Of a DNA stretch of 64,000 nt, positions 15,379-23,810 are shown one piece after another (within the stretch, counting starts at the first letter, position 1; each line of letters opens with the position of its first letter). A program made the position numbers and the translations under genes. The stretch is from CBDBUR01 sp965209065 (GTDB taxonomy: Bacteria > Pseudomonadota > Alphaproteobacteria > JAPOUT01 > G958296285), in assembly GCA_965209065.1 (NCBI GenBank), contig OZ242373.1, forward strand, positions 1 to 64,000, given 5' to 3'. Below the pieces are notes generated by a model. That model was not told the origin of the DNA and did not search any database. It saw only the letters and a program-made list of their open reading frames with translations.

Positions 15379-17079
15379 ATGACGGAAAATATATACAGCC
15401 ATTATCAAAAAGAGTTGGCGGCGAGTTTATCGAAGCAAGGCTATGACAGGCAGGCGCAGGCGGGCATCAGCCTTTCGCCGCCGCGCGAGAAGGCGCACGG
15501 CGATATGGCGACCAACGCGGCTTTCATTTTAGGCAAGGCGCTGGGGGAATCGCCGAAGGCGGTGGCGCAAAAGCTGGTGGGGTTTCTCGCGCAGTTAGAG
15601 GGCGTTGAAAAGGTGGAGGTGGCGGGTGCGGCTTTCATCAATTTATTTCTCAAGGCGGAGGTTTGGCATAGGCAGGTCAAAGCGATATTAGAGCAGGGCG
15701 CGGGATATGGCAAAAGCTCTATCGGCGCGGGGCAGAGGGTAAATATAGAGTTTGTTTCCGCCAACCCGACGGGTCCTTTACACATAGGGCATGCGCGCGG
15801 CGCTATTTTCGGCGATGTGCTTGCGGCTTTGATGGAGAACGCTGGTTATGCGGTGGAGCGTGAATACTATGTCAATGACGAGGGGGTGCAGATAGATATT
15901 TTGGCGCGCTCTTTATTATTGCGAATGGAGGGCAAGGAAATCCCGCAAGGGCAAGACCTTTACCCCGGCGAATATCTTAAGGACATCGCGGCAGGCATAA
16001 ACAAGGATATTTTAGCCTGCGCGCCTGAAGAGCGTGACCAAAAATTGAGAGCGGTGGCGATTGAAAAAATGATGGCACTTGTTAAAGAAGAACTGGCGCG
16101 GCTCAATATCCGCCACGACAATTTTTTTTATGAAAGCACTTTACATAAGGAAGGGTTGCTTGAAAAAGTGTTTAATAGCTTAAAAGAAGAGGGGTTAGTT
16201 TATGAAGGGATTTTGCCGCCCCCTAAAGGCAAGGAGGACGAACACTGGGAGGCAGAGGAGCAATGGCTCTTTCGCTCTAGCCAATTTGGCGATGATGGCG
16301 ACCGCACGATGAAAAAGGCAGACGGCACTTGGACTTATTTCGCTGGCGATGTTGCTTACCATTACGATAAGGTTAAACGCGGCTATAATATTTTGATAAA
16401 TGTTTTCGGCTCGGACCATAGCGGTTATGTCAAGCGGTTAAGCTCTATTGTTGAAGCGCTTTCTCAAAGTAAAGTGCGCTTGAGTGTTTGCTTGATGCAT
16501 TTGGTAAGAATTGTTCGCAAGGGGAAGGCGGAGTATATGTCAAAACGCGCGGGCAATTTTTTAGGATTAAGCAACTTGCTTGATGAAATTGGCGCGGACG
16601 CTTTGCGCTTTATTATGCTAACGCGCAAAAACGAAGCTCCGTTAGACATTGATATTGAATTATTAAAAGAGCAAACAAATGATAATCCTGTTTTTTATGT
16701 TCAATATGCGCATGCGCGGTGCTGCTCGGTTTTGCGCGAGGCGGGAGAGGAGGCTCAATTTGGCGCGCCCTCTTTAGAGACACTGGCTAACCTTCAACAA
16801 CCTAGCGAGCTCGCTTTGATTAAAACGTTAAGCCTCTATCCCAATGAGGTAGCCCTCGCGGCACTTGATAAAACGCCTCATCGCTTAGCCTTTTATCTCC
16901 AAGAGCTTGCGGCGGCTTTCCACACCCTTTGGAATCAGGGCAAGGAGAATAGGGACTTGAAATTTATCGCTCCAGAGCCTAGAATGAGGGAAGCTAGATT
17001 ATGCTTAGTTCAAGCGACTAAGCAGGTTCTAAGTAATGGGCTGAACCTAATGGGGATAGAGCCCATAGAAGAACTTTAA
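15379..17079 (+). CDS. argS: Arginine--tRNA ligase
   Basis: Class I synthetase of 566 residues that charges tRNA-Arg. An N-terminal tRNA-D-loop-binding domain precedes the HIGH motif (SANPTGPLHIGHARG, about residues 129-143). The KMSKS counterpart is YMSKRAGNF near 392. The DALR anticodon-binding domain follows (ALRFIMLTRKNEAPLDID, then YVQYAHARCCSVL). Length is within the family range. It heads a run of co-directional genes that continues through the SPOR protein and nagZ. In many alphaproteobacteria dgt sits between erpA and argS; here it does not. Confidence 0.97.
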   Translation: MTENIYSHYQKELAASLSKQGYDRQAQAGISLSPPREKAHGDMATNAAFILGKALGESPKAVAQKLVGFLAQLEGVEKVEVAGAAFINLFLKAEVWHRQVKAILEQGAGYGKSSIGAGQRVNIEFVSANPTGPLHIGHARGAIFGDVLAALMENAGYAVEREYYVNDEGVQIDILARSLLLRMEGKEIPQGQDLYPGEYLKDIAAGINKDILACAPEERDQKLRAVAIEKMMALVKEELARLNIRHDNFFYESTLHKEGLLEKVFNSLKEEGLVYEGILPPPKGKEDEHWEAEEQWLFRSSQFGDDGDRTMKKADGTWTYFAGDVAYHYDKVKRGYNILINVFGSDHSGYVKRLSSIVEALSQSKVRLSVCLMHLVRIVRKGKAEYMSKRAGNFLGLSNLLDEIGADALRFIMLTRKNEAPLDIDIELLKEQTNDNPVFYVQYAHARCCSVLREAGEEAQFGAPSLETLANLQQPSELALIKTLSLYPNEVALAALDKTPHRLAFYLQELAAAFHTLWNQGKENRDLKFIAPEPRMREARLCLVQATKQVLSNGLNLMGIEPIEEL

Positions 17080-17093
17080 TTAAAGGAGCTTTG

Positions 17094-17759
17094 ATGATGC
17101 GTGATTATTATCATCCGCAGCCCTATCCGCCGATGGCGCCTTATTTGGCGGAGTCTCCTAGTTTTTATGCGCGCCCTCGCTTTCACCCGAACGCCTACCG
17201 CCGCCGCTTGCGCGATTTCTTAGGGCAGCTGGTTGGTTTTGTTATTGTTGGGTTGGCGCTCGCGACTTTGTTTTTGAATAGCCCGAATGAATATATTACA
17301 GATGTAGATATTCCCGCCGAAGTTATTACGCCGAAGCCGCTCGGCGAGTTGTGGAATAGAAAGGCCGACACTAGCCAGCAGGAAAGGGAATCTGTTTCTC
17401 CAACACCCGAAATGGATAAACCCCCCGCCCCAGTATCATCGTCCCCGCCCGCACCCGTGCAGGCACCCGTGCCTGTTAAGGCTAAAGGGTTGAACGGCTC
17501 TCAGGTTAAAGGCACTTATGTTGTCCAGCTCTTTGCCGCACCAAGCCAAACGCGCGCCAAAGATTATTACTATGAGATAAAAGGGACAAATGAAAATTTA
17601 TTTCGCCCGCTTCGCCCTGGCATTCAGCGCGCGCGCGTAAGGGGTCGCGGTTTATTTCACAGGCTTTATGTTTTTCCTTTTGAGGATAGAGCAGCCGCGC
17701 AGGAATTTTGTGAAACATTAAGACAGAGAAATAGAGACTGCTTTGTCAAAAGGCGCTGA
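17094..17759 (+). CDS. SPOR-domain membrane protein
   Basis: About 221 residues: a cytoplasmic N-terminus rich in Pro, Tyr and Arg, one membrane helix (about residues 43-62), a Pro-rich periplasmic linker, and a C-terminal SPOR domain (GTYVVQLFAAPSQTRAKDYY to the final RDCFVKRR). SPOR domains bind peptidoglycan strands stripped of stem peptides and often target proteins to the division septum. Three start codons in a row occur (TTG ATG ATG from 17091). The GGAG at 17085-17088 is best spaced for the ATG at 17094 or 17097. The conserved neighbourhood argS-SPOR-nagZ-scpAB supports a cell-wall or division role. Confidence 0.85.
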   Translation: MMRDYYHPQPYPPMAPYLAESPSFYARPRFHPNAYRRRLRDFLGQLVGFVIVGLALATLFLNSPNEYITDVDIPAEVITPKPLGELWNRKADTSQQERESVSPTPEMDKPPAPVSSSPPAPVQAPVPVKAKGLNGSQVKGTYVVQLFAAPSQTRAKDYYYEIKGTNENLFRPLRPGIQRARVRGRGLFHRLYVFPFEDRAAAQEFCETLRQRNRDCFVKRR

Positions 17760-18813
17760 GGCGCGTAGCGCTGAGACGCGTAGCACTGAGACGCGTAGCA
17801 CTAAGACGCGTAGCACTAGAGCGCCGCGCGCTGAGGCGCGTAACGCTAAGTCGCCCGCACCACTTGTTCTTGGGTGTGCGGCATTGGTTTTAACCGAAGC
17901 GGAAAAAGTTCTTTTTACCCAAGCTCAACCCGCAGGGTTTATTTTATTTCAGCGCAACTGCGATAACCCAAAACAAGTTCAAGCCTTAATAGCGGAGCTA
18001 AAGTCTTTGTGCGCACACCCCGCGCTCATTTTAATTGACCAAGAGGGCGGGAAGGTAGCAAGGCTTCGCCCACCGCACTGGCAAACCCATTCGCCTGCTT
18101 GCGATTACGGCACGCTTTATCAGCAAGACGAAGCTGCCGCCTGCCAAGCGACTTATGAAGGCGCGCAAAAAATAGGCAAGGAGCTTCAGTCATTGGGTAT
18201 CAATGTAAATTGCTTTCCCGTGTTGGATATTCCCACGAAGCAAGCGGACTCGGTAATTGGCACGCGCGCTTACGGCAATGATGCAAAGCAAGTAGCCGAC
18301 CTTGCGGCGGCGGCTTGTGGTGGGTTGAAGTCTGCCGGTGTTTTGCCGATGTTAAAACACATACCGGGTCATGGCAGAGCAGAGCAAGACTCTCATTTTG
18401 CTTTGCCGTTGGTTGATGCAAGCGCGGACACTTTAACCAAAACGGATTTTTATCCCTTTCACCATCTCAAGGACGAGCTGCTGGCGATGACGGCTCATAT
18501 TGTGTATAAGGCTTTTGACGAGGCTCTTCCGGCAACTTTTTCAAAACGAATCATTAACGAAATTGTGCGCACGCAGATTGGGTTTCGCGGTCTTTTGCTA
18601 AGCGATGATATAGGCATGGAGGCTTTGGGGGGCGCGTTGAGTAGCACTTTACCCGAGCGTGTCAGCAAAGCTCTAGCGGCGGGCTGTGATATTGTGCTAC
18701 ACTGCTCGGGCAAGTTCGATGAAATGGCGGAGATAGCCAAGAGGCTGCCCGCTATGACAGACCAAGCCACTGCACGCTGGCAGAAAGTTTTAGAGTGGCT
18801 TGAGGAGCAATGA
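17743..18813 (+). CDS. nagZ: Beta-N-acetylhexosaminidase (NagZ, glycoside hydrolase family 3)
   Basis: Cytosolic enzyme that removes N-acetylglucosamine from anhydro-muropeptides in cell-wall recycling. The catalytic core shows DQEGGKVARL, the KHIPGHGR loop with the general acid/base His (about residue 205 onward), and the nucleophile Asp in LLLSDDIGMEAL (about 288). The core starts at PLVLGCAALVL near residue 41. Ahead of it is a repeat-coded extension of the form (A/T)RS(A/T)(E/K), produced by a 15-bp tandem repeat. The proposed start is a TTG that overlaps the end of the SPOR gene; no ATG exists before the core, so the true N-terminus is uncertain. The stop overlaps the scpA start in ATGA. 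Confidence 0.92.
   Translation: MSKGAEARSAETRSTETRSTKTRSTRAPRAEARNAKSPAPLVLGCAALVLTEAEKVLFTQAQPAGFILFQRNCDNPKQVQALIAELKSLCAHPALILIDQEGGKVARLRPPHWQTHSPACDYGTLYQQDEAAACQATYEGAQKIGKELQSLGINVNCFPVLDIPTKQADSVIGTRAYGNDAKQVADLAAAACGGLKSAGVLPMLKHIPGHGRAEQDSHFALPLVDASADTLTKTDFYPFHHLKDELLAMTAHIVYKAFDEALPATFSKRIINEIVRTQIGFRGLLLSDDIGMEALGGALSSTLPERVSKALAAGCDIVLHCSGKFDEMAEIAKRLPAMTDQATARWQKVLEWLEEQ
17753..17850. repeat. 15-bp tandem repeat, about 6.5 units
   Basis: Six full 15-bp units begin at 17761, 17776, 17791, 17806, 17821 and 17836, preceded by a half unit that contains the SPOR-gene stop codon. The core unit is ACGCGTAGCACTGAG. The three central copies are almost identical and the outer ones have diverged. 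Because 15 is a multiple of three the array stays in frame in nagZ and encodes repeated five-residue blocks. Copy number could change without frameshifting. Confidence 0.9.
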
Positions 18814-19637
18814 GTATGGAAGAAGATAACATTATAGAAAATTTTGAACTCTCCTCAGACGAAGCGCAAACGGAGGGCAATTTTGTTGTCTCGCTAGATG
18901 CTTTTGAGGGACCTTTAGACCTGCTTCTCTTTTTGGCGGTCAAGCAGAAGATAGACATTGCTAAAATGGATATTTTGGCACTTGCCGAGCAGTATATTCA
19001 ATTTATAGAGCGTCATTGTAAAGAGCATTTGGAGGAAGCGGCGAGTTATCTGGTGATGGCGGCTTATTTGGCTTACCTAAAGTCGCGCGTTCTCTTACCG
19101 CGCGATGAGGAAGACGACCAAGAGCTCGATGCCGAAACGCAAGCCGAGATTCTCGCGTGGCGCATCAAAAGGCTTGACGCGATGAGACGCACGAGTGCTC
19201 GGCTGATGGCGCGTTCGCGGTTGGGCATAGATGTTTTAGCGCGCGGCGCACCTGAGGGCATAAGGCTTATCAAGTCGCCTATTTGGCAAGACAATCTACT
19301 TGATTTGGTGAAAGCCTATGCCACGCAAAAGCTACGTGGGCAAGCCGACAAGGCGTATAAAATAGAACGCCAACCGGTTTTAACCATAGAGGAAGCCTAT
19401 AAAGTTTTGTCAAAGCGGCTTAGCCTCAACATTGAATGGCAGGCGTTAGAGCGTTGGCTTCCTGCGGTTAGCCATGCGTCAAGGCGCTCTACTTTGGCGA
19501 GCGCTTTTGCCGCAATGCTGATAATGGCAAAAGACGGACTGGTAGAGCTCAAACAGACAACGCCTTTCGCGCCCATTTACCTGCGCCCCAAAAGCCACGA
19601 GGCGGAAACGCAAAGACAAAAAACCCAAGCCGCTTAA
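18810..19637 (+). CDS. scpA: Segregation and condensation protein A
   Basis: The kleisin subunit of the SMC-ScpAB condensin, which compacts and helps segregate the chromosome. The 275 residues begin with an acidic leader, then the family N-terminal motif LDAFEGPLDLLLFLAVKQKIDI, and the helical LEEAASYLVMAAYLAYLKSRVLLP that contacts the SMC neck. The C-terminal winged-helix part (ALERWLPAV to VELKQTTPFAPIYLR) binds the SMC head. The start overlaps nagZ by four bases; a second ATG two codons later is also possible. scpB follows after six bases. Confidence 0.95.
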   Translation: MSMEEDNIIENFELSSDEAQTEGNFVVSLDAFEGPLDLLLFLAVKQKIDIAKMDILALAEQYIQFIERHCKEHLEEAASYLVMAAYLAYLKSRVLLPRDEEDDQELDAETQAEILAWRIKRLDAMRRTSARLMARSRLGIDVLARGAPEGIRLIKSPIWQDNLLDLVKAYATQKLRGQADKAYKIERQPVLTIEEAYKVLSKRLSLNIEWQALERWLPAVSHASRRSTLASAFAAMLIMAKDGLVELKQTTPFAPIYLRPKSHEAETQRQKTQAA

Positions 19638-19643
19638 ACCAAT

Positions 19644-20258
19644 ATGAAACAAGAACTCCGCATTTTAGAAGCTGTTTTATTCGCCGCGCTCGAACCTTTA
19701 GACGAGGCGAGTCTCAAGGCGCACTTGCCTGAAGGGTCGGAGGTTAAGAAATTATTAGAAGAGCTCAAAGTGCTTTATGCTGAAAGAGGCGTTCATTTAG
19801 CACAAAGAGGCGGGCGATGGCTTTTTCACACGGCGGAGGATTTGAGTCAAATTCTAGCGCAATTTAAGGAAACCCCGCGCCGTTTAAGCAAGGCGGCGTT
19901 AGAGGTGCTGGCGATAATCGCTTATCACCAAAACATCACGCGCGCCGAAATTGAAGAAGTAAGGGGTGTGAGTTTATCGTCTGGCACGTTAGATATTTTA
20001 ATGGAAATAGGTTGGGTAAAAATTAGCGGCAAGCGTGATGTCTTAGGTCACCCCACTATCTATAGCACTACGGAAGCTTTTCTCCAGCACTTTGGGTTAG
20101 ACACGATAAAATCTCTGCCGGATTTGGAAGAGTTAAAGGGCGCGGGCTTGTTAGAAAAAATTCCCCCCCAGCTACGGGGCAAAGAGCTACAAGACAAAGA
20201 GCTACGGGGAGAAGAGCCACCCAATTTGCCAAGTTTAGAGGAGCAAAGGGGTGGATAA
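19644..20258 (+). CDS. scpB: Segregation and condensation protein B
   Basis: 204 residues of the ScpB family, which dimerises and clamps ScpA in the SMC complex. Two winged-helix domains are visible: LRILEAVLFAALEPLDEASL at the N-terminus, and the conserved LSKAALEVLAIIAYHQNITR followed by EIEEVRGV in the second domain. The C-terminus ends in a repetitive Glu/Leu-rich tail (PPQLRGKELQDKELRGEEP), another case of short in-frame repeats in this genome. The stop overlaps the GTG start of the ABC ATPase gene by eight bases, so the iron-type ATPase is translationally linked to it, which is unexpected. Confidence 0.94.
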   Translation: MKQELRILEAVLFAALEPLDEASLKAHLPEGSEVKKLLEELKVLYAERGVHLAQRGGRWLFHTAEDLSQILAQFKETPRRLSKAALEVLAIIAYHQNITRAEIEEVRGVSLSSGTLDILMEIGWVKISGKRDVLGHPTIYSTTEAFLQHFGLDTIKSLPDLEELKGAGLLEKIPPQLRGKELQDKELRGEEPPNLPSLEEQRGG

Positions 20259-21378
20259 GACACCCACTTCTTTTTTACAATTAAAGCACATAGCCAAAAA
20301 ATATGAAGACCGCGCTGTGCTGTCGGACATTAATTTTGAGCTTAACGAACACGAAATCATTTGTTTGCTTGGCGCGTCGGGCAGCGGCAAAACAACGACC
20401 TTACAAATCATCGCGGGGTTAGAGCGTTCCGATAAAGGTGAAGTGTGGGTGGAAGGGCAGATGCTATCTAGCGACACTCAATTTGTGCCGCCCGAAAAAC
20501 GCCGCATTGGTTTTGTGTTTCAAGATAAGGCTTTGTTTCCTCACTTGACGGTTGGGCGTAATGTTAATTTTGGTATTCGCGGGTTAATGCGTCCGCAACG
20601 GCAGGCGCGTGCTTTGGCAGAGCTCAAAAGGCTTGGTATGGAATCTTATATTGATTTTTATCCTCACCAGCTTTCGGGCGGGGAGAGTCAAAAGGTTGCG
20701 TTGGCGCGCGCGCTTGCTACCGACCCGAAGATTTTACTTTTAGACGAGCCTTTCGCCAGCCTCGACAAGCAGTGGCGCGAGAGTTTGCGCGAGGAAATCG
20801 TCGAGCTATTGCGCGAGCGTGGTTGCTCTTGTGTTTTCGTCACCCACGACCCTGAGGAGGCTTGCTATATTGCCGATAGCATTGTTCTTATCGACAAGGG
20901 CAAGATAGAGCAGCAAGGCACGCCCGATGGTCTTTATCACAAGCCGACTTCTTTGAGGGCGGCGCAGTTCTTTGGCAAGCTCAACACTTTTGAGGCGGAA
21001 GTTGTTCAAGGGGCGGTGCGCGTGGGGGAGGATTTCATTCTCCCGCTTGTAGAAAAGGAGGCAGAAATGGAGGGAGCGGAGCGTCCGCATTTCAGCGAAG
21101 GGCAGAAAGTGCTCGTTGCCTTTCGCCCAGAGGCGCTTTCACCGCGCCCGCCTGCCGCCACCGCCGCCGCCGCGGCTAACACTATTATGCTTGAGGTTCA
21201 GCCGCTCCAGAGGCGGTTTCTAGGCAAAATGACCGAATGGACGCTTCTGTGGCGCGGTGCGTCTGTGGGCGAGCGCAAGCTCACCGCGCAAACGAGCGGC
21301 TCCACGAGCGACTCCACGGGGGCGCAAGACAATAAATTTTATTTAGACCCTAAAGCGGTTCATCTATTTCGTGTATAA
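20251..21378 (+). CDS. fbpC: ABC transporter ATP-binding protein, ferric iron/polyamine type (FbpC-like)
   Basis: 375-residue importer ATPase. Walker A GASGSGKT is at about 41-48, the Q-loop VFQDKALFPHL follows, then the signature LSGGESQKVALARAL, Walker B ILLLDEPFASLD and the switch histidine in VFVTHDPEEA. The C-terminal third is a TOBE-like regulatory domain with an Ala-rich linker. Its family fits iron (FbpC/FutC) or related CUT1/MOI importers. It probably energises the FbpAB pair at 2687-5451, which lacks its own ATPase gene, but this is inference. GTG start inside the end of scpB. No Fur box is visible here, so its expression may not follow that of its partners. Confidence 0.85.
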   Translation: MDKTPTSFLQLKHIAKKYEDRAVLSDINFELNEHEIICLLGASGSGKTTTLQIIAGLERSDKGEVWVEGQMLSSDTQFVPPEKRRIGFVFQDKALFPHLTVGRNVNFGIRGLMRPQRQARALAELKRLGMESYIDFYPHQLSGGESQKVALARALATDPKILLLDEPFASLDKQWRESLREEIVELLRERGCSCVFVTHDPEEACYIADSIVLIDKGKIEQQGTPDGLYHKPTSLRAAQFFGKLNTFEAEVVQGAVRVGEDFILPLVEKEAEMEGAERPHFSEGQKVLVAFRPEALSPRPPAATAAAAANTIMLEVQPLQRRFLGKMTEWTLLWRGASVGERKLTAQTSGSTSDSTGAQDNKFYLDPKAVHLFRV

Positions 21379-21399
21379 TCAATTATAAAGGAGAAACCT

Positions 21400-21591
21400 A
21401 TGAGTTTAAGCTGGATACAAATAGCGGTTGTGGCACTTTTGGTGGTATTGCTTTTCGGGCGCGGGAAGATAGCCTCTTTGATGAGCGAGCTCGCGCAGGG
21501 CATTAAAAGTTTTCGCAAGGGTCTAGACGTGAAAGATGCGGAAGTCATCGAGCGCGAGGAAAAAGAGACTGATAAAGCGCAGGATAAGTAG
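21400..21591 (+). CDS. tatA: Sec-independent protein translocase TatA
   Basis: 63 residues with one N-terminal membrane helix (IQIAVVALLVVLLFGRGKIASL), the conserved FGRGK hinge, and an amphipathic helix (MSELAQGIKSFRKGL) followed by a charged tail. TatA oligomers form the passage through which folded twin-arginine proteins cross the inner membrane. The ATG follows AAAGGAG by about 6 bases. The stop is directly followed by the TTG start of tatB. Confidence 0.95.
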   Translation: MSLSWIQIAVVALLVVLLFGRGKIASLMSELAQGIKSFRKGLDVKDAEVIEREEKETDKAQDK

Positions 21592-21846
21592 TTGCTTGAT
21601 TTGGGCTTCTTAGAAGTTTTACTTATTATCGTAGTGGCTTTGGTGGTTTTGGGACCGAAGGAGTTATCGCGCGCGGCTTTTATGCTGGGTAATTTTGTTC
21701 GAATGGCGCGCTCTACGTTTGGTGATGCGCGTGCTGCTTTTGAGGATATGGCGGAGCAGCTAGAAAGCGATAGTCAGCCGAGCGATGATAAAAATAATAT
21801 AGAGGGAAGCGAGCAAAATAAAAATTCCCTTAAAGATAATGAGTAA
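21592..21846 (+). CDS. tatB: Sec-independent protein translocase TatB (short form)
   Basis: 84 residues beginning LDLGFLEVLLIIVVALVVLGPKEL, the TatB membrane helix and GPKEL hinge; an amphipathic helix follows (MLGNFVRMARSTFGDARAAF). TatB partners TatC in recognising twin-arginine signal peptides. Alphaproteobacterial TatB is often 120-180 residues; here the acidic, variable tail is cut to about 25 residues. TTG is the only plausible start, with AGGA 8-10 bases before it. The tatC start lies inside the last codons. Confidence 0.9.
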   Translation: MLDLGFLEVLLIIVVALVVLGPKELSRAAFMLGNFVRMARSTFGDARAAFEDMAEQLESDSQPSDDKNNIEGSEQNKNSLKDNE

Positions 21847-22612
21847 AAAAAAAGAAGCAGAATCGTTAGAGCAAGGGCGTTTGCCTTTGGTTTCACATTT
21901 GGTGGAGTTGCGCCGGCGTTTGGCGTGGAGTTTGGTTTCTTTAGCGCTTTGCTTTGTTTTGAGTTTTAGCTTCGCCGAAAGAATTTTTGACTTTTTGCTT
22001 TTGCCTTATGAAACCGCCACTGGAGATGGTGAGGTGCGCCTTATTTATACCGCGCCGCAAGAGTTTTTTTTCACGCAGTTGAAAATTGCTTTATTTGTCG
22101 GTTTTATTTTAGCCTTTCCGTTCATTGCATTTCAGCTTTATCGTTTTATTGCGCCCGGTCTTTATAAGAATGAACGCTCGGCATTTTTACCCTTTTTGTT
22201 TGCCGCACCTTTATTATTTTTATTGGGTGTAGCACTGGTTTATTTTGGCATTATGCCTTTGGCGTTGAGCTTTTTTCTATCGATGGAGCAAGCCAACGAA
22301 GTGCGCATTATAGAAATGCTACCGCGCGTCAGTGAATACTTAGATCTCGTGATGGTTTTGAGCTTTGCTTTTGGTTTATGTTTCCAACTGCCAGTGGTGA
22401 TAGCCTTGCTGGCGCGCGCAGGCTTGGTTTCGGTGGCGAGCTTACGCAAGGCGCGACCCTATGCGGTGGTGGGAATTTTCGCGCTTGCGGCGGTTCTCAC
22501 GCCGCCTGATATTATCAGTCAAGTTGGTTTGGCAGTGCCGACACTTTTGCTCTATGAACTTGCGCTCATCGCTGCTAGAATGATGGAGAAAAAGAGAGAA
22601 GCCAATGATTAA
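21839..22612 (+). CDS. tatC: Sec-independent protein translocase TatC
   Basis: 257 residues with six membrane helices. The N-terminal motif LVSHLVELRRRLAWSL is the signal-peptide-binding region, and FFTQLKIALFVGFILAFPF is the conserved first periplasmic/second-helix segment. FGLCFQLPVVIALLARAGLV is also family-typical. TatC is the receptor for twin-arginine precursors, working with TatB. The gene overlaps tatB by eight bases and surE by eight. In many alphaproteobacteria serS sits between tatC and surE; here it does not. Confidence 0.97.
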   Translation: MSKKKEAESLEQGRLPLVSHLVELRRRLAWSLVSLALCFVLSFSFAERIFDFLLLPYETATGDGEVRLIYTAPQEFFFTQLKIALFVGFILAFPFIAFQLYRFIAPGLYKNERSAFLPFLFAAPLLFLLGVALVYFGIMPLALSFFLSMEQANEVRIIEMLPRVSEYLDLVMVLSFAFGLCFQLPVVIALLARAGLVSVASLRKARPYAVVGIFALAAVLTPPDIISQVGLAVPTLLLYELALIAARMMEKKREAND

Positions 22613-23429
22613 ACGTATTTTACTTGTCAATGATGACGGCATTGATGCCGAAGGGTTAGCGGTTGGGCGGCGTATTGCGCAAAGCCTGTGCGATGATGTG
22701 TGGGTGGTCGCGCCCAATCGCGAGCGTTCGGGTTCGGGTTGTTCTCTTTCTTTCCAAGACCCGATAAGGCTAGAGCAGCGCGATGAACAAACCTTCTCCA
22801 TCGATGGCACGCCGGTCGATTGCGTGATGGTGGCACTCCACCATCTTATGATAGACAAAAAGCCTGACCTTATTATTTCGGGGGTTAATCACGGACAAAA
22901 CATTGCGGAAGATTTAATTTATTCTGGCACGGTTTCAGGTGCGATGCAGGGCTTAATCGCCGATTGCTTCTCTGTTGCCTTAAGCCAAGCCTTCGGTATG
23001 AGCGGCAAGCCTCAGCTACAATGGGAGACCGCCGAGCATTACGCGCCTAAAATTATTAAAACGATGGTAGAAACGCAAACCAAAGGAGCGTTCAACATCA
23101 ATTTTCCCGACCGCACCATAGGCGATGTGGAAGGCGTTGCGATGACTCATCAAGGCAGGCGCGAATTTCCGCTGTTGAGAATGATTGCGCGCACCGACCC
23201 GCGCAACCGCCCCTATTATTGGATGGGGTTTAACCGCCATCTCTTTGTGCCTGAGGAAGGCTCTGATATTCACGCTGTTTATGGGGGTAAAATATCCATC
23301 ACGCCGCTCCAGCTCAATTGGACGGACAGCAAAAAGCTCGCGCACCTCAATAGTGCCTTCGCTTCACAATTGACCCAAAACCTAGAGAGTGATATAGTCC
23401 AAAACCAAAAGGAGACAATTTATAAATGA
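22605..23429 (+). CDS. surE: 5'/3'-nucleotidase SurE
   Basis: Metal-dependent nucleoside-monophosphate phosphatase of 274 residues, linked to stationary-phase survival and nucleotide-pool balance. The N-terminal motif ILLVNDDGIDAEG carries the two Asp metal ligands, and SGVNHGQN and YSGTVSGAMQG are the other active-site loops. Length fits the family. The stop overlaps the yajC start in ATGA. The Pcm gene that often follows surE is absent; the only PCMT-like gene of the window is at 5607. Confidence 0.95.
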   Translation: MIKRILLVNDDGIDAEGLAVGRRIAQSLCDDVWVVAPNRERSGSGCSLSFQDPIRLEQRDEQTFSIDGTPVDCVMVALHHLMIDKKPDLIISGVNHGQNIAEDLIYSGTVSGAMQGLIADCFSVALSQAFGMSGKPQLQWETAEHYAPKIIKTMVETQTKGAFNINFPDRTIGDVEGVAMTHQGRREFPLLRMIARTDPRNRPYYWMGFNRHLFVPEEGSDIHAVYGGKISITPLQLNWTDSKKLAHLNSAFASQLTQNLESDIVQNQKETIYK

Positions 23430-23809
23430 AAATTCTCAGTCTAGCTTTGTTGTTGTTCGCAACTTCTTTATTCGCAACCCCGGCCTTTGCGCAAGAAGGC
23501 TCGGCGTTTGGTAATTTTGGGGTGTTTTTCCCGCTGGTTATCTTAATTGCTATTTTTTACTTTTTTATCATTCGCCCGCAAAACAAGCGGCTGAAAACGC
23601 ATCGCGATATGGTGGCGGGGCTTCGGCGAGGCGATACCGTGATAACGTCAGGCGGCATTGTCGGTAAAATTCACCGCGTCATTGACGACAACGAATGCCT
23701 GATAGAAATCGCCGATAATGTGCGCGTCAAGGTGGTGAAGACGACTATTAGTAGCAAGCAGGGAGATGATGCTCCGCCTTCGGCAAACGGGACGGCGCAA
23801 CCGAAATAA
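23426..23809 (+). CDS. yajC: Preprotein translocase subunit YajC
   Basis: 127 residues: an N-terminal hydrophobic segment that looks like a signal (ATSLFATPAFAQEG), then one membrane helix ending in the family signature FFIIRPQNKRLKTHRDM, and a small soluble domain (LRRGDTVITSGGIVGKI). YajC associates with SecDF and YidC. The N-terminal signal-like extension ending AFAQ is longer than in E. coli YajC but common in alphaproteobacteria. secD starts one base after its stop. Confidence 0.95.
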   Translation: MKILSLALLLFATSLFATPAFAQEGSAFGNFGVFFPLVILIAIFYFFIIRPQNKRLKTHRDMVAGLRRGDTVITSGGIVGKIHRVIDDNECLIEIADNVRVKVVKTTISSKQGDDAPPSANGTAQPK

Positions 23810-23810
23810 A

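Noticed and set aside
17753..17850. The 15-bp array as a CRISPR or phage-type repeat
   Set aside because: Units are directly adjacent with no spacers, in frame with a gene, and no cas genes are near.
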